Source: Methylocystis sp. B8
GTDB lineage: Bacteria; Pseudomonadota; Alphaproteobacteria; Rhizobiales; Beijerinckiaceae
Assembly (NCBI RefSeq): GCF_005771425.1
Contig: NZ_VBTZ01000002.1
Span: forward strand, 124,001-188,000
Length of the DNA stretch: 64,000 bases
Direction of reading: 5' to 3'
Part shown: piece by piece, positions 9,012 through 17,900 of the stretch
Layout of the letters: every line of letters begins with the position of its first letter
Numbering within the stretch: the stretch's first letter is position 1
Position numbers and translations under genes: made by a program
Notes under the pieces: model-generated
The model's input: only the letters and a program-made list of their open reading frames with translations
Told to the model about the DNA's origin: nothing
The model's database searches: none

Positions 9012-9611
9012 ATGAAGACTTTCGCGCGCAGCCTGGCGATCGCGCTCTCCACATCGATCGCGCTTACGCCCGTCGCCGTCGCGGCTTTCGAATTGCCGAA
9101 GCTTCATGTGCCCGGCATTTTGGGCGGCGGCGAGCAGAAGGAAGGCCAACCGGCGCCGCCCGGCGCGACTCCAGACTGTCCCGAAGTTTTCATCGACAGC
9201 GGCGCAGCCATGCTGCGGTCCCCGCCAGACGCCGACGGCGCAAACGTCCGCTATCAGCTTTCGCTTGGCGAGACGGCGCGCGAATGCGTCATCGAGGGTG
9301 ATCGCTTAATGATTCGCGTTGGAGTCGAAGGTTCGGCCGTGCTCGGCGCGCTTGGCCAGCCCGGCGCCTATGGCGCCAATCTGCGCGTGGCGATCCGCCG
9401 CCAGAAAGACGACACGCTTGTCGCCTCGAAGGTCTACCGCGTCAACGCGTCGATCCCGAATGGGGGAACGCGCGGCGAGTTTCAGGTGATCGCCGATCCG
9501 TTCACCGTGCCGGTGATGAGCCAGCGCGCGCAGGACGATTACGAAATCCTCGTCGGCTTCACTCAAGGCGCAGAAAAGCCGGTCGCCGAGAAAAAGCGCC
9601 GGGGCGGCTAG
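9012..9611 (+). CDS. Exported protein of unknown function
   Basis: About 199 residues with a clear signal peptide (MKTFARSLAIALSTSIAL, then AVAAF). The mature protein has CPEVFIDSGAAML and a second cysteine (ECVIEGD), suggesting one disulfide, and beta-rich segments. I do not recognise the family. An earlier in-frame ATG at 8991 is possible; neither start has a strong ribosome-binding site. It follows the IalB gene closely and is probably co-transcribed. The stop codon lies in an 18-base palindrome (9600-9617) that may end transcription towards the convergent atp operon. Confidence 0.75.
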   Translation: MKTFARSLAIALSTSIALTPVAVAAFELPKLHVPGILGGGEQKEGQPAPPGATPDCPEVFIDSGAAMLRSPPDADGANVRYQLSLGETARECVIEGDRLMIRVGVEGSAVLGALGQPGAYGANLRVAIRRQKDDTLVASKVYRVNASIPNGGTRGEFQVIADPFTVPVMSQRAQDDYEILVGFTQGAEKPVAEKKRRGG

Positions 9612-9626
9612 CCGCCCCGCCCGCGA

Positions 9627-10106
9627 TCAGTGCGCGAGAGACTTCAGCTCTTTAATACCCTCAGCGACGAAATCCTTGCCCTTGACCACGCCGCTCGAGA
9701 GCGCCCGCTCCGCGATTTTCACAGCAGCGTCGGCGGCGGCGGCGCGCACCTCGGCTGAGGCCTGGGCTTCCGCCTGGGCGATCTTCTGCTCGACCTGCTT
9801 GACGCTGCGCGCCATGAATTCATCGAGCCTGCGACGGCCCTCCGCAGCGATCAGCTCCGCCTCGTCCTTCGCCTGCGCGACAATGGATTTGGCCTCAGCT
9901 TCGGCCTCAGCCCGCTTCTGCTCGAAGGAAGCGAGGAGCGCCTCAGCTTCGTGGCGAAGGCGCTCAGCCTCAGCGAGCTCGCCCTTGATGCGGTTGATGC
10001 GCGCGTCGATGAGAGCGGCAAACTTCGAGTGCGCGCCGACCCAAAGCAGCACGAGGACGAAGATCGTGAAGCCGACCGCGACATAGAATTCCGCGTCAAA
10101 ATGCAT
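9627..10106 (-). CDS. atpF: ATP synthase F0 subunit b
   Basis: Peripheral-stalk subunit of 159 residues. One N-terminal membrane helix (FYVAVGFTIFVLVLLWVGA, about residues 6-24) precedes a long charged, alanine-rich coiled coil that reaches F1. The start MHFDAEFYV is preferred; the upstream arginine-rich extension lies inside the b' gene. It overlaps the b' gene by 11 bases. Together the two make the heterodimeric stalk typical of alphaproteobacteria and cyanobacteria. Confidence 0.95.
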   Translation of the reverse strand: MHFDAEFYVAVGFTIFVLVLLWVGAHSKFAALIDARINRIKGELAEAERLRHEAEALLASFEQKRAEAEAEAKSIVAQAKDEAELIAAEGRRRLDEFMARSVKQVEQKIAQAEAQASAEVRAAAADAAVKIAERALSSGVVKGKDFVAEGIKELKSLAH

Positions 10107-10701
10107 TGAGCGCCTCCTTAGCGGGCGACGACGTCGCGTCAATCTCGGAGATCGCGCTCTTGTCTACTTTTGCGCCGGTCAGCTTTTCGACGATTGCGGC
10201 GGCGGCCTCCTCGGCGATCTGCTCGACATTGGCCAGAGCCTTCGCCTTTGCGCTCGCGATGCGCTCGTCGGCGGCCCGGATCTTCTCCGCCGCCTGCGAT
10301 TCGGCGATCGTGCGCTGTTTCGCGGTCTCCCCGGCAATCTTGTTTTGCGCCTCGCGGCCGATGGCTTGCGCCTCTTCGCGCCGGCGACGAAGATTTTCGT
10401 CATTGGCGGCCGCGGCGGCTTGCGCCTTCGACTGCATCTCGCGCGCCGCGCCAAGATCGGAAGCGATCTTTGCGCCGCGGTTCTCGATGATGCCGCCGAC
10501 GCGCGGAAGGGCGATGCGCGACATCAGCACGTAAAGCAGGCCGAAGATGACGACGAGCCAGAAGATCTGCGGCGCGAAATTTTCCGTCTGGAAGGGCGGA
10601 AAGGCGCCCTCATGATGCGCCTCGCCGGCGCCGACAGTCTCGTGCGTCGTCTGCTCGCCCTCGGCGGCGAAAGCGGAAGAGATGATCGCCATGGACATCA
10701 T
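10096..10701 (-). CDS. atpF2: ATP synthase F0 subunit b'
   Basis: Second stalk subunit, about 200 residues. A polar N-terminus with acidic and histidine residues is followed by a membrane helix (APQIFWLVVIFGLLYVLMSRI, about residues 40-60 counted in the long form) and an alanine-rich coiled coil. Several starts (ATG at 10701, 10698 and 10692) are possible, and the ribosome-binding site is weak. Position between atpE and the b gene identifies it as b' rather than a duplicate b. Confidence 0.92.
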   Translation of the reverse strand: MMSMAIISSAFAAEGEQTTHETVGAGEAHHEGAFPPFQTENFAPQIFWLVVIFGLLYVLMSRIALPRVGGIIENRGAKIASDLGAAREMQSKAQAAAAANDENLRRRREEAQAIGREAQNKIAGETAKQRTIAESQAAEKIRAADERIASAKAKALANVEQIAEEAAAAIVEKLTGAKVDKSAISEIDATSSPAKEALNAF

Positions 10702-10746
10702 TCCAAGTCTCAAGACTAGGCCGCACGGCGGCCGCGCTGGAAGAAA

Positions 10747-10771
10747 GCGTCCGGCCCCGAGGGCCGGACGC
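10747..10771 (-). terminator. Strong hairpin between atpE and b'
   Basis: An exact 11-bp stem GCGTCCGGCCC / GGGCCGGACGC with a three-base loop occupies the gap after atpE. No T-run follows on the minus strand, so it is less likely a full terminator than an RNA-stabilising or processing hairpin, which would fit the need for many more copies of subunit c than of b and b'. Stem seen directly; role inferred. Confidence 0.55.
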
Positions 10772-10777
10772 GCAACG

Positions 10778-10999
10778 TCACGCCTTCAGGAACAGCAGGA
10801 TTGCGATCAGAAAGGCGAAGATGCCCAGACCTTCGGCAAGCGCCGCGCCAATGATGGCGTTGGTGAACTGGGAGGCCGCCGCCGACGGGTTGCGAAGCGC
10901 CCCGTTGACGAAATTGCCGAAGATGATGCCGACGCCGATCGCCGCCGCGCCAGTGCCGATCGCCGCGAGTCCGGCGCCGACGAGTTGCATTTCTGCCAT
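10778..10999 (-). CDS. atpE: ATP synthase F0 subunit c
   Basis: Proton-carrying ring subunit, 73 residues, two membrane helices joined by a polar loop (ALRNPSAA). The glycine-rich first helix ([21 protein letters not shown]) packs the ring, and the essential carboxylate is the glutamate in [17 protein letters not shown]. Length and sequence are typical of alphaproteobacterial c subunits. Located between atpB and the b' gene. Confidence 0.97.
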   Translation of the reverse strand: MAEMQLVGAGLAAIGTGAAAIGVGIIFGNFVNGALRNPSAAASQFTNAIIGAALAEGLGIFAFLIAILLFLKA

Positions 11000-11045
11000 T
11001 TCTTACTCCTGCTGAATTGGGGCGACGTTTATTGTTCGATCTTTA

Positions 11046-11813
11046 TCAGTGGCCCGGGTGAATTGCGTCGTTGAGATAGACGCATGTGAGAACGGCGAAG
11101 ACGAAGGCCTGCAGACAGGCGACAAGCAGTTCGAGCGCATAGAGCGCGACGATCGCGAGCAGCGGCACCGGCGCGAGCGCCGCCCAGACGCCGGCGCCAA
11201 GCAGCATCATCACGAAGCCGCCGAACACGGCGAGCGTGATGTGGCCCGCAAGAATATTGGCGAAGAGACGGACGGAGAGCGACACCGGCCGCGACAGGAA
11301 GGAGATGATCTCGATCGGCACCAGCACGACGAGCACGGGCAAGGGCACGCCATGCGGGACGAAAAGGTTGAGAAAGCCGAAGCCGTGGCGATAAAGGCCG
11401 TAAACGACGACGAGCGAAATCACCACCGCGGCGAAAGCGAAGGTGACCACGATCTGGCTCGTCACCGAATAAGTATAGGGAACAAGCCCGATCAGATTGG
11501 CGATGAGGATGAAGGAGAAGAGCGTGAAGACGAAGGGGAAGAACTTCATCCCTTCCGTCCCGGCGGTCTGACGCACCATGCCGGCGACGAATTCATAGAG
11601 CATCTCGGCCATCGCCTGGACCCGGCCCGGCACGATCGCCTTCTTCGAGGTCGCAAGGATCATCAAAGCGACAACGCCGAGCGCGGCAAGCAGCATGAAC
11701 AGCGAGGCGTTGGTGAAGGACGTCTCGATGCCGCTGATTTCGAAAGGCCACAGCCGATGCAGCTCGAATTGCTCGATAGGATTGGGCTTTGCGGCTGCTT
11801 CTTCCGGATTCAT
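11046..11813 (-). CDS. atpB: ATP synthase F0 subunit a
   Basis: Stator channel subunit, 255 residues in the form starting MNPEEAAAKPNPIEQF; a longer upstream frame has no homologous character. The essential arginine is in SLSVRLFANILAGHITL, and the C-terminal helix carries the conserved QAFVFAVLTCVYLNDAI. It follows atpI and precedes atpE in the usual order. Confidence 0.97.
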   Translation of the reverse strand: MNPEEAAAKPNPIEQFELHRLWPFEISGIETSFTNASLFMLLAALGVVALMILATSKKAIVPGRVQAMAEMLYEFVAGMVRQTAGTEGMKFFPFVFTLFSFILIANLIGLVPYTYSVTSQIVVTFAFAAVVISLVVVYGLYRHGFGFLNLFVPHGVPLPVLVVLVPIEIISFLSRPVSLSVRLFANILAGHITLAVFGGFVMMLLGAGVWAALAPVPLLAIVALYALELLVACLQAFVFAVLTCVYLNDAIHPGH

Positions 11814-11872
11814 CGCTCTTTTCCGGACGTCGCCGCCCGGCCCCGCTTCAAGCGCTGCAACGCGCCTTTGTT

Positions 11873-12211
11873 CTACTCTTCGCCCGGCGCTTTCGGCTTC
11901 GCCACGCGATAGACGTTCCAAAATCCCGCCGCGACGCCCAGTCCCAGCATGACGACCAGAAGCCATGGCGCCGTGCCAAGCCACTTGTCCGCCTGCCAGC
12001 CGATGACGGCGCTGACCAATACCGCCCCAACGAATTCGGAGAAAGCGTTGAGGCCGATGCGCATGGCGCTCGTGAAGCCTTTGCGCTCCTCCGTCCGCGG
12101 CGCCGCTTCGGCGGCCTGCTCTTCATCGACCTTGCGCAAGGCCGCATTGAGCTTTTCCAGCCGCGCGTTAAGCGCTGCGCGCTCCGCGTCTTCCTCTGCC
12201 TCGTCGCTCAT
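11873..12211 (-). CDS. atpI: ATP synthase protein I (AtpI/AtpQ-type)
   Basis: Small protein of 112 residues: a charged N-terminal half (about 1-50) and two membrane helices, with the family signature GFWNVYRVAK near the C-terminus. AtpI assists c-ring assembly and is encoded at the head of F0 operons. The start at MSDEAEED is chosen because GGAG lies a few bases upstream. It is the first gene of the operon, so the promoter is expected in the region after 12211. Confidence 0.92.
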   Translation of the reverse strand: MSDEAEEDAERAALNARLEKLNAALRKVDEEQAAEAAPRTEERKGFTSAMRIGLNAFSEFVGAVLVSAVIGWQADKWLGTAPWLLVVMLGLGVAAGFWNVYRVAKPKAPGEE

Positions 12212-12520
12212 CGGCGTTCTCCGCCTCGCATATTGCGGAATGCGCAAAATTTAACGATGGCGCGACGCCGCGCGACGGGAAAGTCGAACCGTTCGGGAGA
12301 CGGCGCGAAACTCTCGGCTTGCGGCCAATCCTTTCGAGCCGCGCGCAACATATTTGCGGGCCTTCATTTAGTCAAGACGAGGCTCACGCAGCTATCTCAT
12401 TGTGATTATTTGAATTTGTTCAGCATGCGACCATCTGCTGCCCGATACGGCGCCGCGGCGCGTCAATTGACGGCATTCGAGCGCGCGGAACTGTGACAGC
12501 GTCATATTTGTTACGCTTTT
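12212..12520. other. Divergent intergenic region, atpI / CPBP gene
   Basis: These 309 bases contain no convincing gene. They separate the leftward atp operon from the rightward CPBP gene and so should hold both promoters. The stretch near 12360-12420 is noticeably AT-richer than its surroundings, as expected for a promoter, but I cannot name exact -35 and -10 boxes. Confidence 0.4.
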
Positions 12521-13120
12521 ATGACGCTTAAAATGCGAACCTGGGCGCCGTTGATCGCCTTCCTGCTATTGCTACTCGCCCCGAGTCTGGCGATACGTAG
12601 CGGCGCGCTGTCGTTCAATTTCCGCTTCGAAGCGCTGCTCATCGTTTCTGGCCTTTGCCTCGCCGCCTGCGTGCTCGGCGGCTATTCCTTCGCTGAACTC
12701 GGCCTCGGCGCGCCCAGAGGCGCTCGCGCATGGCTGATCTGCGGCGCGCTGACCTGCCTTCTGCTGGCGGCGATCGTCGTCGAGGCGCAGTTTTTGAGTC
12801 ATCCGCATTCGCCGCCGAATTGGATCGCCTTCGCGCCCTTTTATGTGCTCGTGTCGAGCCCGTGTCAGGAGGTCGTCTGCCGCTCGATCCCCAAGCTGAT
12901 CGCCGACCGGCTGCACATGAGCGGGCGGAATTACGTCCTGTTCTCGTCTGCGGTCTTTTCGCTGATGCATGCCCCCTATGGCGATCCCGTCCTGCTCGCC
13001 AACACTTTTCTCGCGGGAGTCGCCTGGAGCACGGCCTATCTCTTCACGCGCAACGTGTGGCCGTTGACCGCCTCTCACGCCGCGGTCGGCTCATTCGCCT
13101 TTTGGATCGGTCTCGCCTGA
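12521..13120 (+). CDS. CPBP-type intramembrane protease homologue
   Basis: Membrane protein of 199 residues, about six helices, resembling the CPBP (Abi/CAAX-like) family. The region corresponding to the catalytic EExxxR motif reads QEVVCR (residues 116-121), so the first glutamate is a glutamine. The two later histidine motifs are present (SLMHAPYG, His150, and TASHAAVG, His186). Whether it is active is open. No strong ribosome-binding site precedes the ATG. The last 46 bases overlap the convergent ceramidase-like gene. Confidence 0.75.
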   Translation: MTLKMRTWAPLIAFLLLLLAPSLAIRSGALSFNFRFEALLIVSGLCLAACVLGGYSFAELGLGAPRGARAWLICGALTCLLLAAIVVEAQFLSHPHSPPNWIAFAPFYVLVSSPCQEVVCRSIPKLIADRLHMSGRNYVLFSSAVFSLMHAPYGDPVLLANTFLAGVAWSTAYLFTRNVWPLTASHAAVGSFAFWIGLA

Positions 13121-13770
13121 TCATCGCGACGGGGTCCGGCGAGGATCGCCGCGCGCAGCAGCAGCCACAGAACGCAAGCGTTGAGCATGTGCCACAGGAG
13201 ATGCGCGCCGAGCGGAAAAGCCGGACAGATGGCGCGATCGATCGTTCGAAAGAAGAGCGAGATTGCGAAGAGAAGCGCAGCGGCTCCAAGCGTACGCGCA
13301 GTCTCTCGCTGCCCGTCCCGCGACCAAAGCAGCGCGGCGAAGATCAATAAAGCGCCAAACGCCGACAGATAGCCGACCGAACCGTTCAGCGCGTCGACAG
13401 TCGTTGCGAAAAACGAGAAGGCGGCGAAGGCGAGCGTGATCGCTGTCGCGACAGCCGTCGATAGACGGAAGAAGCGGCGAAGCGCCAGTAGGAAATAGCC
13501 GTAGATGAAGACCGCAATCGGAACGACGTCGAGCAGCATCGCGCCGCGCGTCGCCACCGTGTGGAAGACGAAGCTGCCGACGCCGACAGACGCCGTGACG
13601 ATGATCAGCGCGAGCGCGGGATAGTCGGCGCCGCCCCGCCGTCGCCAAAGGTTGAAGGCCGCCGCGGCCGCGATCACGAAAGCGAAATTGCTCAGCGCAT
13701 TCGCCGGCTCCGCCCAGAAGGCCGAACTCTGTCTCTCGCAATAATCGATCACCGGCGCGCGCCAATCCAT
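13075..13770 (-). CDS. Ceramidase-like (CREST family) membrane protein
   Basis: A 231-residue membrane protein with the alkaline ceramidase motifs: FWAEPANALSNFAF near the N-terminus, GVGSFVFHTVATRGAMLLD in the middle, and HLLWHMLNACVLW near the C-terminus. The histidines, serine and aspartate of these motifs form the zinc-dependent amidase site in the family. About seven helices are expected. The start MDWRAPVIDYCERQ is chosen because the motif-bearing part begins there. The substrate in bacteria is unknown; a lipid amide is likely. Its 3' end overlaps the CPBP gene on the other strand. Confidence 0.85.
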   Translation of the reverse strand: MDWRAPVIDYCERQSSAFWAEPANALSNFAFVIAAAAAFNLWRRRGGADYPALALIIVTASVGVGSFVFHTVATRGAMLLDVVPIAVFIYGYFLLALRRFFRLSTAVATAITLAFAAFSFFATTVDALNGSVGYLSAFGALLIFAALLWSRDGQRETARTLGAAALLFAISLFFRTIDRAICPAFPLGAHLLWHMLNACVLWLLLRAAILAGPRRDDQARPIQKANEPTAA

Positions 13771-13793
13771 GTGTGACTCTTGCAATCCGATTG

Positions 13794-14840
13794 CTACGGC
13801 TCGACGACGCCTGGCGTTGCAGCGCTTGTCGCAGGCTCCCCTGGCAGCGGCGTCCGCTCGCCGAGCGTATCGCGCAAATAGAGCTTGATGACGGCAACGT
13901 AGATGATGACCGTCAAGGGCGCGGCGAAGATCGTGGCGCCAAGGCCAAAGAGCGTTCCGAATGTCGCGATCGAAATGAGCATCAGCGCCGGCGGCACGCG
14001 CACCAATTGCCGCTGAATGAGCGGCATGATCATGTTGCCGTCGAGTTGATGAATGGCGAGGTAGGCAAGGATCGTCCAGAGCATCGCATATGGGCCGATC
14101 GTCGCCGCGACTGCCACAGACGGAAAGATCGCCAGGATCGGCCCGATATAGGGAATGAATTCCGAAAGCCCCGAGATGGCGCCGAGCGCGAAGGGCGACG
14201 GCAGGCCGATAAGCCAAACCGCCACTCCCGCCATGACGCCCACCGTCACCATTTCGATCATCTGACCGAGCAGCCAGCGTCGCAGCGCTGTGGCGACATG
14301 ACCGAGCGTTTCGCGCGCTTCATGGCGGTAGCGGCGAGCAAACAGCCGCGTAAAGCCTTCGCTGTAGAGCGCCGGCTCGCTCGCAAGAAAGACGCCGGCA
14401 AAAAAGGCGACAAGCGCGCCAAGAACGGCCTCGACGCTGATGGTGAACGAACGTCCGATCAGACCCGACAGCGAAATATTTTCGCTGAAGGATTTCGGCA
14501 GATAGTCGGACAGTCCCGACCGGCTGATCGCGAGCGATATGGAATCCGCCGTCTCCTCCGCGCTGCGCAGCACGTCGTGAAACTCCGACGCCATTGTGCG
14601 GCCGAAGAGGTAAAAGGTCGCGCCGATGATTGACGCGATCAGCACACCCGAAAACGCGAGCGCCAAACCGCGCGGCAGTCGGAGCTTGAGGAATGGCGTC
14701 GCGACGAGATGAATAAGCGTCGCCACGAGCACAGCGCCGATCGCCAGAACGATGACGTTGAAAAGCAGCCAGACGAGAAACGGCGCGAGCGCAATGGCGA
14801 CGAAGATCGCCGAGCGCAGAACGAATTCGCTTCTGGTCAT
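13794..14840 (-). CDS. AI-2E family (PerM-like) transporter
   Basis: Inner-membrane protein of 348 residues in the AI-2E/PerM superfamily, with about eight helices: paired N-terminal hairpins, a soluble segment (around residues 60-150) and a C-terminal bundle containing the signature GLSEFIPYIGPILAIFPS. Members export small molecules or exchange ions; the substrate cannot be told from sequence. It lies 23 bases before the ceramidase-like gene on the same strand and is probably co-transcribed with it. Confidence 0.88.
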   Translation of the reverse strand: MTRSEFVLRSAIFVAIALAPFLVWLLFNVIVLAIGAVLVATLIHLVATPFLKLRLPRGLALAFSGVLIASIIGATFYLFGRTMASEFHDVLRSAEETADSISLAISRSGLSDYLPKSFSENISLSGLIGRSFTISVEAVLGALVAFFAGVFLASEPALYSEGFTRLFARRYRHEARETLGHVATALRRWLLGQMIEMVTVGVMAGVAVWLIGLPSPFALGAISGLSEFIPYIGPILAIFPSVAVAATIGPYAMLWTILAYLAIHQLDGNMIMPLIQRQLVRVPPALMLISIATFGTLFGLGATIFAAPLTVIIYVAVIKLYLRDTLGERTPLPGEPATSAATPGVVEP

Positions 14841-14970
14841 TCAAGCTTCGCCAAATTACGCGCCGACGCGCCCAGCGGAGGCGTGAGCGTCCCCGTCTGC
14901 GACATTTAGGGCGGATGCAGCGCCAGAGCGCTCGCGTATGTCAGATCAGATTGAGATCGGTCTCGAACCG

Positions 14971-17900
14971 TCAACTCGCCAGAGCGAATTTTTCCGCCTG
15001 CTCAAGATCGACGGAGACGAGCTGCGAGATGCCGCGCTCGGCTTGCGTGACGCCGAAGAGCCGGTCCATACGCGCCATGGTGATCGGATTATGCGTGATG
15101 GTGACGAAGCGCGTGTCGGTCTTCTTGCGCATTTCTTCCAGAAGATCGCAGAACCGCTCGACATTGTTGTCGTCGAGCGGCGCGTCGACCTCGTCGAGCA
15201 CGCAGATCGGCGCAGGATTGGTGAGGAACACCGCGAAGATGAGCGACATGGCGGTCAACGCCTGTTCGCCGCCCGAGAGCAGCGTCATCGTCGTCGGCTT
15301 CTTGCCGGGCGGGCGCGCAAGAATGTCGAGACCGGCCTCGAGCGGATCGTCGCTTTCGACAAGCTGCAATTCCGCCGAGCCGCCGTCGAAGAGCAGCGTG
15401 AACAGCTCCTTGAAATGCTCGTTCACCTTGTCGAAGGCGGCGAGCATGCGCTCGCGGCCCTCTTTGTTCAGGCTGGCGATCGCGGCGCGCAATTTCTTGA
15501 TCGCCTCTGAGAGATCGTCGCGCTCGGCGATCATTTTCTCGCGCTGCGCCTCGACCTCAATGAGTTCGTCCTCGGCGCGCAGATTGACGGCGCCGAGCCG
15601 CTCGCGATCGGCGCGCAGATTTTCGAGCCGGCGTTCGATGTCGGCGATCTCGGGCAGATCGTCGCCGTCTTTGACTTGGGCGAGTTCGGCGAGCGCCTGC
15701 GGCGTCGATTCGAGATCATGCGCGATGGCGCGCTCGACGTCGGCGACGCGCTGACGCGCCGCTTCCAGCTGCGCTTCGCTGCGCGCCATGTCTTCGCGCG
15801 CGGCGCTCATCGCTTCAAGCGCCGCGCGGGCGGCGCGATCGGCCTCGGCGAGACGCGTTTCAGCGCTGGCCCGCGCATCGGAGGCGTCGCGGCGCGCGGC
15901 CTCGGCCTCTTCGAGCGCGTTCATCAGCGCGCGGCGCTGACCGATGAAGGCGTCGGGCGCGTCGCTTAAGCGCGCATGTTCCTCTTGCGCCGTCGCCAGC
16001 CGCTCTTCCAGCTCGCCGATGCGGTCCTGGGCGCGGTCGCGACGCTGCGCCCATGACGAGAGTTCACGCGCAATGGCCGACAGCCTAGCCGCGCGCGCGG
16101 CTCTTTCGTGACGAAGCGAAGCGAGCGCCGCGCGCGCCTCGCCGGCCTGTGCGCGCTCGGCTGTCGCGCGGCCGCGCAAATTCTCCAAAGCGCCGGCGAG
16201 AAAAGCGGGCTCTTCGAGTTCGTCGAGCGCGTGCGTCACGCTCGCGCGCTTCTGCGCCGCCTCGTCGCGATTAGCGAGCGTCTGCGCCTTTGCTTCCTGA
16301 AGCGCGGAAAGCCGCTGGGCGATCTGCGCCTGACGGCGCTCCGCCGTCGAATGGCGCTCGCGCGCTTCCTCCATTTGAGCGCGGGCGCGGCGCTGGGCGT
16401 CGCGGGCCTCGGCGTCGGCTTCCGCGGCCTGACGCGCAGCCTCGCGCGCGGCGTTCAGCTCTTCGCCGAGCGCTTCGGCAGTTTCGCGCGCGGCGGCGGC
16501 CTCGACGCGCAGATCGGCGAGACGGTTCTTTTCGGCGAGGCGACGCGCGGCGGCGGTCGGCGCCTCGGCGGCCTGAGTAAAGCCGTCCCAGCGCCAGAGA
16601 TCTCCCTCTTTGGAGACCAGCCGCTGGCCAGGCTTTAACAGCTTGCGCAGGCTTTCGCCCTCGGCGCGCAGCACGACGCCGATCTGCGCGAGACGACGGC
16701 GCAGCGCCGGCGGCGCATCGACAAGCGCGCCCAGCGCGCGCACGCCATTCGGCAAGTCAGGGTCGCCCTCGCTGGACGTCACCAACCAATGCGCCGGAGC
16801 CGAATCATCGGCCGAGGCGTCGAGATCGTCGCCGAGCGCGGCGCCGAGCGCGGTCTCGTAACCTTTCTCGACCGTCATGCTCTCGACGACCGGGGCCCAG
16901 AGGCCGCCGGCGTCCGTTTGCAGCAGATGTTCGAGCGTGCGGGTCTCGGTCTCGAGCCGCTGGGCGCGCAGCGCCGCTCGCTCCAAGGGCGCTCGGGCGA
17001 CGGTCTCGGCCTCGCGCGCGTCGCGATAGGCGGCCTCGGCCTCATGCGCCGTTTCCTCGGCGCCGCGCGCGTCCTGCGCGGCCTGTTCGAAAGCCTGCGC
17101 GAGTCGCTCGACCTCTTCGGCGCCGCCGCCCTGCCCGGCGATCAGCGCGAATTCCGTCTCGATGCGGGTCAGCTCCGCCTCGAAACGCGCGACGCGCTGA
17201 TTTTCGTCGCGCAGCGCCCCCTCAAGCGCGGCGCGCTTGGCGTTGACGCCGGCGAGTTGCTCCTGCGCGCTCGACAGCTCGGCCTCGGTCGCGGCGAGAG
17301 CCGTCTCGATCTCGGCAAGCCGCGACTGCGCCTCGGCTTCGCGATTTGCGTCGCGCGCGTCGTCGCCCTGAAGCTCTTCCCGCTCGTCCTCAAGCCGCTG
17401 CGCAACCTCAGCCGCGTCCTGAATCAGCGCACGCTCACGTTCGAGATCGCGGCCGAATTGTTCGATATGGCGCTGAAGTTCGGCGATTCGCTCCTTGGCG
17501 CGCTGCTCGTCAGCCTCAAGCGCCTGACGCGCGACGACGAGTCGATGCAGCGCCGCGCCAGCCTCGGCCTCCTTCTCACGCAGCGGCGGCAGCTCATGCG
17601 CGGCGACGGCCTGAAACTTCGCCGCCTCGGCCTGCTCCAGCGTGCGTTCCTGCACGCTGCCGCGGCTCGCGTCGAGCTTCTCCGCCGCCGCCTGCAACTG
17701 TTCGGCGGCGAGCTGATAGCCGAGCAGCGCGGCGAGCGCTTCGTTCTTGCGGATCTGCGCCGCAAGCCCGCGGTAACGCGCGGCCTGCCGGGCCTGGCGC
17801 TTGAGGCTGTCGGCCTGGCTGTCGACCTGCTTCAGCACGTCTTCGAGGCGCGTGAGATTTTCGGAAGCCGCGTTGAGCCGCAGCTCAGCCTCATGCCTGC

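Noticed and set aside
9600-9617. 18-base palindrome overlapping a stop codon as an operator
   Set aside because: It lies between convergent genes, consists only of G and C around TA, and is more simply a transcription-end hairpin.
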